Shown: positions 47,742-57,129 of the stretch, piece after piece
How the letters are laid out: each line of letters begins with the position of its first letter
How positions within the stretch are numbered: position 1 is the first letter of the stretch
DNA from: Eutypa lata
Lineage: Eukaryota > Ascomycota > Sordariomycetes > Xylariales > Diatrypaceae
Length of the DNA stretch: 64,000 nucleotides
Assembly (NCBI GenBank): GCA_022661535.1
Contig: JAKULF010000011.1
Coordinates: 1,922,001 to 1,986,000, forward strand
Reading direction: 5' to 3'
Translations under genes and position numbers: made by a program
The notes under the pieces: model-generated
What the model was told of the DNA's origin: nothing
The model's input: the letters and a program-made list of their open reading frames with translations, nothing else
The model's database searches: none

Positions 47742-49219
47742 GGCAAACCCCCCCCTCACGGACCACCCCCCTCACGGCCCACTTACACAAATATCTTTAA
47801 AAATAAATAACAAATCGAATAAAATCCCTAAAAATAAACGGTTTAAAGATTTAAATAACTTAATGAATCTTATATATAAAGATGATTTAATGAAAAATTT
47901 AATATTTAAAGTTAAATTTATATTAATATTTATATAAAATATATATTATAATATATATTATATTATAATTAATTAAATAAATTTTATTATTTATATTTTA
48001 TTATACATATTAATTATATTATAAAGTAAAAACGTTATACAAGTATTATAATTATAAATATACGTATAATAAAAAATTAAAATTAAAACTTTACGTTTTT
48101 ATATATATAAATTAATAAACTTTAAAAGTAAATTAAATATTAAAATTAAATTGTAAGGTATAATATTACTACAACTTTAAATTAATGTTAGTTAAACATT
48201 TATAAATAAGATATAATATAATGTATAATAATAATTATTTTATTTTATTATTAAAGTTAATTTTTAAATTATATTATATATTTTTCTTAAATATATTTCT
48301 TTTATATTAAATATTTAAAATATATTATAATACGTATAATATAAAGCAAAAATTATATTAATTATTAATATAACATTATAATAATAAAATAAAAGGGTTT
48401 ATATTTATAACATCTTTATTTAATTAATTATATTAAAAAACGTTAAAGAAATTTAGAAAAAATAAGTGCATTTTTAAAAGTGGATAAATATCCACTTAAT
48501 ATATATTAAATATTTTAACATTTTAAATTATAATTAATTAAAGAAAATATATATAAATATATTTCCTTTTTAAATATAAATTATAATAATAATATTAAAA
48601 CATAAAAATAATAAATAATATATTATTATAAAGCTTTATATATTTAACGTTATTTTAAAAGTTTAACTTTTTATTAATACATTATATATAATATTTATTT
48701 AAACGTTAAAAATTAATATAATTAATTAAAGTTTAAATATAATTCATTTTAATTACAAAAGTAATTTAATATTATAATGCATTTATTCTTATATTTATAT
48801 GTAATTTCTTTAATTTATTATTAAAGTTTAAAATTTAAGTTAAAATATTTTAAAAATTAAAAATTAAAAATTAATTTTTATAATTTTTAATTATTTTTAA
48901 TTAATCATTTTAATATTCGTTATATTATTATATAACAGTATAAAACGTAAAATTAACATATTATATTTAAAAAGTATTTTATTTAATTAAATATATAATA
49001 TAATATTTATTTATATATTTTATATATATATATAAATATCTTTTTTATTAATTAAAAAAGTATTTTTTTTAAAACATTTTCTCGTTAATAAATATAATCA
49101 TAAACTTAATACCGTTAACCGCTTATTTTTCTGAATTCTATTCGATTTGTTATTTATTTTTAAATATATTTGTATAAGTGGGCCGTGAGGGGGGTGGTCC
49201 GTGAGGGGGGGGTTTGCCT
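47741..49219. mobile_element. TIR DNA transposon remnant with TA target site duplication (Tc1-mariner/pogo-like), interior AT-degraded
   Basis: Left end begins AGGCAAACCCCCCCCTCACG and the right end is its inverse, ...CGTGAGGGGGGGGTTTGCCT. The inverted repeats agree over about 80 bp with only two mismatches seen (one C/T, one C/A). Each end carries two tandem copies of a 16-17-bp block, CCCCCCTCACGG(A/C)CCAC. TA lies directly outside both ends (47739..47740 and 49220..49221), as expected for the Tc1/mariner/pogo superfamily (Fot1-like elements in fungi have TIRs of this order). Size is 1479 bp. Between the TIRs the sequence is almost purely A/T with no readable transposase, consistent with RIP. 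Confidence 0.88.
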
Positions 49220-49306
49220 TATTCAATCTATCTTCCAGGTAATATCCATCACCTATCACTACGTACACTACGTACAAACACTACCTTCGTAACCATCCAA
49301 TGGGGC

Positions 49307-50420
49307 TTAATTGTATGCGGTCCTAGACCTACCCTGCCGATATGATATTCCCTTATCGTATCTCGTGGTTTCATGGTCTGGTATAAAATTATCAAACTCC
49401 TTGACCTTGGGATCTTCGGCGCTGGAAGATGTGGCCCTGGTAGTTCCCCCGGTCTTTTCCATGCGGCTTAGCCTTTTCGGGTTCGACTCTGATTTGAAGT
49501 TGAATCTGACAGCCAAGCGGTCGTTCACTTCTGTCGTCTCCGACTTGGGTGGAACAGTAGACTGACTGTAACCTGAACTGAAGCCATGAATATTTCCCGT
49601 GTCCAATATTGGCGCCGAATTTTGGGATGACGACCTATAACCCCACCTCAGGTTACTTCTCACCCATGCTTTGAAACTCCGGTGGTTTAAAAGTGCTAAG
49701 CGATGGAGATGATATAGGGTGTCGTATTTCAAAGACAGAAACAGCCCACCGGTAGCCAAGACAGTTAGGAGGGCTAGTGCATGTATCCAATCGATGACCA
49801 TGGATATAGATCCAAGGTCATAATACTGCTCTGGTGTATGGTCATCGGACAACTCAGGTACTCGTTTTCCAACACTCCCAGGAAGGTTAGGAGGTGGCCC
49901 CAAAGACATTCCTCGTGCATCGTCACAGCCATTGTCCTCGTAATCCATCTTACGCAATATAATTAGCTAAAGTATTCGATATTGTGGCACATAGGAATGG
50001 ATTCATTGATTGGCAGAATTCTAGAAAGTCTTTCTTTGCAGTCCACCCAGCAATTGATCTTGCCTTGTGTCCATCCTTAGCAGACGAAACTGTCAACCAT
50101 AAGGTTAGACATGTGATGATAAACCCAGCCATTGTCAGCATTTTCGTCTGCTTTTTGAACTTTCTGTCTTTCAGCAGGCGAAGTCCAGCAGAAAATCTGA
50201 CAGCTAAAGCTGAGATCACCGGAGTGGAAAGCAATATATTCTGTAATCGCCTGGTGATAGTTGTTGCCGGGGTTTCCGGAATATCGCGTCTTGGCCGATC
50301 TGCTTCCTGTCGGTCTTGTCCATGTGAGCTGGGTGTGTGTAACCCATTGGATGCCTCGATGCGGTGATTGACCGGTCGGAGCTCAATAGTGTCGCCTGTT
50401 ATAATCGGATCAGGTGGCAT
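49307..50420 (-). CDS. Two-frame membrane protein of unknown function
   Basis: ORF 1 (50420..49950, 156 aa) starts MPPDPIITGDTIELRPV and has a membrane segment (MLTMAGFIITCLTLWLTV) followed by AGWTAKKDFLEFC. It ends at TAA, where the next frame, open from 49957 to 49307 (216 aa), continues with MDYEDNGCDDARGMSLGPPP, a second membrane segment (IDWIHALALLTVLATGGLFL) and a polar tail. The KKDFxEFC ... C ... PPP arrangement looks like one fungal protein with two membrane spans and an outer loop in between, so I read the pair as one gene with a frame break at about 49950..49975. No GT-AG intron that repairs the frame was found. It might be a true frameshift mutation, an assembly error or two genes. 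No function is proposed. Confidence 0.5.
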
Positions 50421-52007
50421 CTTTTGATGCCCGAAGCGCTACAATATTATCACACTTAAACACTCAGGTACAAGCACGACCGGTTCGACGATAGATGAGA
50501 CTCATTCGGCTTTAAATGGAATGTCGCGATTCTTAATGGTGAACTTTCTGTTTCTCGATGTCAGGCCGTACACCTGCAGTGGGTGACCGACAAGAGTGGC
50601 GAATCCAACACCGCCCATCTAGATGAGGCTCGCCAATTTTTGTGCCACCGCTGACGTGTAATCGGGGTATATACAAGAGTTTGCCTAGCTACCGAGACTG
50701 CGCCACCGAGGCATACTGCAGTCGAAGCCACTTACGCAGACCAGCCTAGTATAATTGTCCGATTGGGTAGTTACATTATAAACATATAAGTCTGTCTAAA
50801 GCCCGTCAGCTAGGCTGCTCTCGAGAATGATTGCAGCATGCTCGTATATAAGACCGATTAGGCATACTCCGTTTATTATTTGAAGCATAGAAACTCTTAA
50901 ATAGGGTCGATAATGATAAGTGATAGCTGACCAAATGTTGCCGACCCGGTTTGGCGTCGAATGTGTCTCATATCGTACAGCTAGAGAGAAGACCTTTATA
51001 GAAACATTATTGGTTGGAGTGGGAGGTAGGGGCTCAGTTGTTATTGGGTGAACTTGGTTGTGACATTGTTATGCATCAATATAACTGATCTTATTTAGTA
51101 TACAGACTAAAGATAGCATGGCCTTTTCGCATTTAACTCAGCTCATCCATAGGTGACGGTAGTGAGACAAAAGATATCTTAGTATAGAAGCCAAGGAAAT
51201 AAGCGGCGTCGTTTTGGCGCTACATATTAATGGTTAGCCTAGCAAGTAAAATAGCCAACTTGTTACCAGGCCTATTTTGCTAAGGGCTTTTAAACTGTAA
51301 TCGATACATGCTTATAATATCCTTGAGTAATCAAGATGATGAAGTTCTTAAACAGAATACAGAATGGTTATACTACGGTCGACACTAATGATGGATATGT
51401 GCTATATACATCCAGTGAAGCTCTTAAACGACCGACATACCATATAGCCACATCTAGCTAGGGACAATATCGAGCTTCCATTGATCCGTCAAACCGCTAC
51501 TATCATGTAGGTACATGAGAAATTAATCCGATTGGACATACATATCAACTTAGATCTGAAACCTCTTGTGATCTTCGGCAACGATGGAATTGCGTTCGGG
51601 CTTGGTTTGCCTGATAATAAAATTTGATTTGCTCACTACTCCGTGATGGCGGGGCCCCAGTTCGGATGGCGTGCTTGCGACGCCGGGATGGTGATAATAA
51701 GGGTCGATTGCGTGCTCCGATCAACCGCCTTCCCCCCCTCACGATAACAGGGTTGCATGCGTCATCTACCGTACCGTACCCCATTGAGAATCGTGCGTTG
51801 AGAATGAGCTAGTTTAAAGTAAATAAATAATTATCTAGGTATATTTCACGCGGGCAAAGTATCTATCTTCCTTCTTTCTTCAATCTTTTGGATTGGATGA
51901 ATATAATAATACCCCTTATCTGATTTTAGGTTTTCCAATTGAGTTGGTTAGCTCTTAGTCATTTCTCCAAGTATAGTAGTAGCTTGAGCTTCTGGATCTA
52001 CATCAAA
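50421..52007. other. Intergenic
   Basis: No gene recognised upstream of the TauD-like gene. Confidence 0.5.
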
Positions 52008-53662
52008 ATGCCTGCAACTAGCACGGAGAACCCCGTCGACACCATTCAGAGCTTGAAGACGTCGAGTGGGAAAGTAAACCTCGATATCTTCCCAGATGGG
52101 CTCAAGTCTACAGGTAACAAGAGTCTAATCTAAGCACCACCAACTATTCTGTTACTAACAACGCCAGGCCAACACCCTCCCCTCTATGAAAAGCTATATC
52201 CTTACAGCGCCTTTCCCAAGCGCATTGATGGCCCTACAGTATGGCGCCCGGAAGACTACTCCAACAACCCTGAGAGATGGGTACACCAATTCTCCGACGC
52301 AGAGTTGGCAGAGCTCTCGGGGACGGCGGATAAGTTCATGGAGCTAGGTCTTCCCCTGTCCGGGATTACCAAGGAGAACTTCCCGCTTCCAAATCTGGCA
52401 CCTGCTCTGGCAACAATGCGTCGCGAGTTGATTAACGGGAAGGGCTTCATTCGTAGGTGGCTTTTGCATTATTGCTCACTCTTCCCTTCTCCGTCTATAA
52501 GCAGAGAAATGGCAATTATAAAATGTACTGGACGAACCCCAAGAACACTCACTGATCCCCAATACTACAGTGTACAAAGGGTTCCCTGTCGACAAATGGG
52601 GTAACCACAAGTCAGCTGTCGCATACATGGGCTTAGGAGCCTATCTTGGTTACCTTGTAAGCCAGAACGGAAAAGGGTAGGAATCAACCGAACATAGTGT
52701 ATCAATTATTACCGGGAGATCACTGACTTTGGATAGACATTTGCTTGGTCATGTCAAAGACCTCGGAGAAGATTCTACACAGATTGACAAGGTCCGGATC
52801 TACCGAACGGTACGTCAATGGAACAACCCACTTCGAGACTTTGGTTGTTCATCTACCCCTCATTCACTACCATACGCTTGAATACTCACACCATAACCAT
52901 AACGGCAGAATGCGCGTCAATTCTTCCACGCAGACGACTGTGATATCGTCGGACTTCTCTGCATTGCCAAGGCTGAGTTTGGCGGTGAGAGTGACGTATC
53001 CTCGATTCACCACGTCTGGAACATTCTGCAGGAGGAGCGTCCAGAGATCGCCGAGTTGTTGACAAAGCCGGTGTGGTATTTCGACCGGAAGGGCGAGGTT
53101 TCGCAGGGCGAAGAACCATAGTAAGCTGATTCCAGTTCCCCCCTTCCTCCTCCTATTGGAGCAAACCCCAATCAGAAAAGAAAAAAAAAGGGTCGACACA
53201 TGCTAATCGACCCCCAGCATCCGGACCTCAGTATTCTACCTCGAGACGCCGGACCCCGCGGACCCCAGCGCCGAGCAGCGGGTGTACTGCAAGTGGGACC
53301 CGTACTTCGTGCGCAGCCTGGAGCGGTTCTCGCGCCAGGGGATCGTGCCGCCGCTCTCGGCGGCGCAGGTCGAGGCGCTGCAGGTGCTGGAGGCGACGTG
53401 CGACCGCGTCAAGCTGCACATGGTGCTCGACATCGGCGACCTCCAGTTCGTGGCCAACACGCACACGCTGCACGCGCGCACCGCGTACCGCGACTTCCCG
53501 CCGGGCAGCGGCCGGCCGCGCCGCCACCTCATGCGCCTGTGGCTGGCCGTCCCCGAGGACGAGGGCGGCTGGCGCCTCCCGTTCTGGGATTCCAGGGAGA
53601 AGAAGCGCGGCGGCATCCAGGTCGACGATACGGCGCCTGTTGCGAGGCTCGATGCGGACTAA
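52008..53662 (+). CDS. TauD/TfdA-family 2-oxoglutarate, Fe(II)-dependent dioxygenase
   Basis: Six exons: 52008..52113, 52168..52452, 52571..52676, 52737..52809, 52909..53120, 53218..53662, giving 408 aa; every join is in frame. Conserved parts: WVHQFSDAELAEL, LPNLAPAL, GFPVDKWGNHKSAVAYMGLG, LLGHVKDLGED, then QFFHADDCDIVGLLCIAKAE with the iron-binding HxD pair. Next come LETPDPA, YFVRSLERFSR, GDLQFVANTHTLHARTAYRD (distal His region) and RRHLMRLWLAVPE with the Arg pair that holds 2-oxoglutarate. Fungal members of this group are commonly annotated as taurine-catabolism-like or clavaminate-synthase-like dioxygenases; the substrate cannot be told from sequence. The last exon is far more GC-rich than the earlier ones. 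No neighbouring genes of a shared pathway were found. Confidence 0.88.
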
Positions 53663-54069
53663 CTAATGCTTGGAAAAGGGGGGGGGAGGGGGGAGAAACA
53701 AAGGGGGTGAGGAGGTGTCGTGTGGCTAGATGCCGTTTTCGGTAGACGCAGGAAAAACTACTCAGTTGGTAGTCTACCCTCAGGGACCCCTCATGCAAAA
53801 TAAGACTAGACGATAATGTAGACCGACTCTACTATTCCGTCACTACCTAGTTTCTGCAGTTCCTATTAGATACAGCGTACTGGCGGTATACTAGAGTATA
53901 TGACTTTCAGCTGCAAAGTTGAAAGTGTTCAGAAAACGATGTTTTCAGCTTCATTATGCTTCGAGTGCTACTAACATAGACTCATACTCCATTCCATACC
54001 CCTGATACCGTACCCCACTCCTGACTCGTATGCACAAGCACCCAAAACTCAAACGTCAAAACAAATCAT
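53663..54069. other. Intergenic, convergent 3' ends
   Basis: A G-rich stretch (GGGGGGGGAGGGGGG) at ~53679..53693 follows the TauD gene. Nothing else is supported. Confidence 0.5.
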
Positions 54070-54642
54070 TTAGCGCGAAGGATCATGTCCCCAATTCTTA
54101 AGGCTCCTCGCGCTCCTACTATCCGGGTTCTGCGAGGCCTTGCCCTCCTGCGCGAGGTGCCGCTTGCAATACGCGACGACGCGGCGCATGTGGTCGACAT
54201 CGCTGTCGTCGTATCCGTCCGGGTCTTTGTCCGGGTTCTTTTTGAGGATCTCTATGATCTTGCGGCCACTTGGATTCATCAATAACACTCTTAATTGATC
54301 TGCTAGTTGAGATGGAGCGAGGATACGGGTATGTAGGGCATGATGTTTAGGGATTGGCTGCAGCGTAGCAATGATTTATAGGATGGGTTGTTTCATGGTC
54401 AATGGGCGGTTTAGTTACCTCTCATGTCCGATCGTCTCGCCCGAGCCGTCGGACTTGCTCCAGCCAGCGCTCTCTGATGATTCGTCCTTGAGCCACCCCT
54501 CGAGGTCCGAGGCGGACATGTTGACGAGTTCGTTGAACTCCCTAGGTTGCAATAATTGGGTTGCATTATTATTATGCACTCCGATTGATCAAGCGTCACT
54601 AGATGTAACTTACTCGATAACTGTCCCTTTGTCTTTCACCAT
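54070..54642 (-). CDS. Small DUF3140 protein
   Basis: Exons (minus) 54642..54614, 54541..54419 and 54268..54070 give 116 aa; the joins are in frame with GT-AG ends. It reads MVKDKGTVIEEFNELVNMSA, then SDLEGWLKDESSESAGWSKS, ETIGHESGRKIIEILKKN, DVDHMRRVVAYCKRHLAQEG and the end SLKNWGHDP. This is the DUF3140 layout (EF-LVNMxxxELxxWL, GHESGRxIxEIL, HMRxVxxYxxRHLAQ, SLMNWGHDP). The family is known to me mostly from bacteria, and the function is unknown. No signal peptide or membrane segment. The first exon is only 29 nt. Confidence 0.82.
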
Positions 54643-55370
54643 CTTGTATGGTTGATGGAGTAATTATTGGTTTGGGATTGGAGAACTCTACGGATTTATT
54701 TGCGATTCCCAGAGGTGAATTATCTATGATAAATGAGAAGATATTAGTATTTCAAATGATTGTATCCCCAGTAACAGTCCATTAATATGAGTTTGGAGGC
54801 CCGTTAGTTCGTCCTATGTTTACTAACGTATGTAGGCCTAGCTGATATCATCGAAGACGTCATGACTACCGAGTAAATGATCTAAGACATAACCATAACC
54901 TTTTGAGAACACTATTGAGCATGAAAGTTTTATATTCAAATCATTGCGAACGTATTGGGAGACCACCATGCATAAGCAATTATCATGGTCTATGACATGT
55001 AAATACGTTGTGACTAGTTTTCTGTGCTTAATTTCCTACCCTCATGTCATGAGAATGGCCTCACAGAATATGTATATCATAGAATATATATATATAGCAA
55101 TCACTCCCCTTATCCGCCCCCTGTCTGGTGATCATGTCCAGAGTGAGAGAAGGGATCAGAGCTTAGGGGTGAATAGATATGAACATTAACGTCCCGCTCC
55201 ACTACAACTCCAGGGGCCGAAGCCCCTTTTATATATGCTACCAGACACCCTCTATACACCGTCGAAGCTTCGCTCGGAAGCTTCCTATTCCATCTGCGCC
55301 TTAAACGATCGTCTACTACACCTTATACCCTGACGATCCCACTACGCACTTCAAGGGGATGTCGTTCTTT
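54643..55370. other. Intergenic
   Basis: No gene recognised. Confidence 0.5.
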
Positions 55371-56365
55371 TTATAATTCTGCGCGTCTCGGGTTGCATTG
55401 AGCCCCCTTATAACGGGCGAAGGATTCGACCAATTGCGGGTATGGAATCTCATATCTATATTCAAGATCGTCAGGAATTTTGCTGGCTAATATGAGGCAG
55501 CTTTAATCCGGGGAGAAGAAAATAGAGGGAAAGTGAAAGAGGATAGGGACAGAGAAATAATTTGGAAAGGGATAGAAGATGATAGGATAGGATAGGGGTC
55601 TTTTGCTTACGCAGCCATCCGATACCACCGCTGAAGTACTGCTTATCCATGGCCCAGCACTCACGCCAGTGGAACTTTTCCGGGAACGGCACCTTTTTGG
55701 TCTCTGAGTCTATTGCCTTGCGAAAGCTGGTACACGCTTTGTCCACGTCGTTATTGAACCTGGTAATTCAAGTGCAATAGTTAGAGGTGGTATTTTCAGT
55801 TATGGATACTTTGTAGTTACTCCTTTTAGAACCTTCTAGAAGAGGGAGGGAGATAAATAGTTGTATAAGGATAGGGGGATTTATTTGATCAGAAGTAAGT
55901 AAATGACAGGGCATGGAACAGGTAACGAGAGGGCTTGCCAAGTTAGGTGACTTACTTATACTTCCACCACTCCGGCGGAACCTGAACGATGTAGTGGTCC
56001 ACAAAGAGATTCCACCACGTCCCACACACGTGTTTATCGTCCAACTCCTCATCGCGGACCCATGGGTATATATAATTGATCTTTCGCTTCGCGGTACTCT
56101 TCGCGGCACCATTTACGCTGGCATTAGGGGGCGCAGTAGTAGTGGTAGTGGCGGTGGTGGTGGTGGTAGTGGTGATGCTAGTGTCGGTGTAAGTAGTGTT
56201 TGTTACTGACACTCTAGCATTAGGCGTGGTGTGGTTGTAGTCGGGTTGCTTATCGCATGGCTTTTTTGCTGGATGGCAGGTGGCCAGGGTGCTGAAGAAC
56301 ACCAAGGCGATGAAGATTATGTTGGCAAAGCACCCACATGATATAGGTTTCATTCGAAAAATCAT
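55371..56365 (-). CDS. Secreted Thr-rich protein of unknown function (effector-like size)
   Basis: Exons (minus) 56365..55956, 55759..55611 and 55486..55371 give 224 aa; the joins keep frame with GTAAGT/GTAAGC donors. The N-terminus has a signal peptide (ISCGCFANIIFIALVFFSTL, cut probably after ATC); an ATG at 56353 is an equally good start. A Thr-rich low-complexity segment, encoded by an ACC/ACT repeat, follows with several N-glycosylation sequons (NHT, NTT, NAS). The C-terminal part has four cysteines (DKHVCGTWW, DKACTSF, RECWAM, AQCNPRR) and many aromatic residues, suggesting a small disulfide-bonded domain. I do not recognise the family. The third exon was inferred from frame and acceptor only, so the last ~38 residues are less certain. 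Confidence 0.62.
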
Positions 56366-57129
56366 GGTTTCATGTACATCTCAAGATGCATACAAGATTG
56401 TCGAGGAAGGAAGGGGTGAGGTTGATGTTAATACTGAGCCGCCGCCATAGAGTGGATGGACGGATGAGATGATGATCTGCTATTTACGAATACCAGGCTC
56501 GGGAAGGAAACAGCAGGCGAAATAGAGATTAGCAGAAACGTTATTTTCCTTCTTGTTGACTTTAGCTACCGATCAAATATATATAGACAGGGAAAGGCAC
56601 CTGGGCTACGCACCGGAAATAGTTGCGCTACACATTAGTTATGTGCGGAAATAACTTACCCCTTATTAAATTATATACCAATTGCTAGGATACTTGGAAA
56701 CATGTTAGGATATAGACTTAGATTGGTGAGTCCTGAATCGGAAAGTGACTTTCTCAGGCATTTTATTTCATTCAGCACTCAGAAGTATATCCAAACGTTA
56801 GATTACGTCTAGGTCTGAGTTTAATCGCCCCATCACGAAGTTTCAATAGGTCATTAGCAAAATCTTTAGGTTCAAATTCCTAAAAGCTTATATGATTGTA
56901 ATAAGGAAAATGCTAAAGCTAAGCAAGTTTAGCAGTCTGATTCCAATGTACAGACGAGAAGTCAAGCCTAGTCATTATGAGACACACTAGTCATTTTGTC
57001 GAAGCCATATATATCACTTCAGCCAGTATGAAGCCCGAGTATAAATAATCCCATCATCATCGAGAAGTTCCAGCATAGACACCATGAAAGAAGAAGAAGA
57101 AGAAGGAGAAGAAGAAACTTGGGTGTATC
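56366..57129. other. Intergenic
   Basis: Includes a GAAGAAGAAGAA run at 57087..57117 beside the SPO22 3' end. No gene recognised. Confidence 0.5.

Noticed and set aside
49950..49975. Programmed ribosomal frameshift joining the two frames of the membrane protein
   Set aside because: No slippery heptamer was seen at the overlap; a mutation or assembly error is simpler.
42213..50655. Shared GTGCCACCGCTGA at ~42214 and ~50642
   Set aside because: Only 13 bases match and flanks differ, so there is no basis to call a repeat or element end.
53200..53745. 181-aa ORF in another frame of the last TauD exon
   Set aside because: Arg/Ala/Gly/Pro-rich shadow of a GC-rich exon; the dioxygenase frame carries the conserved residues.
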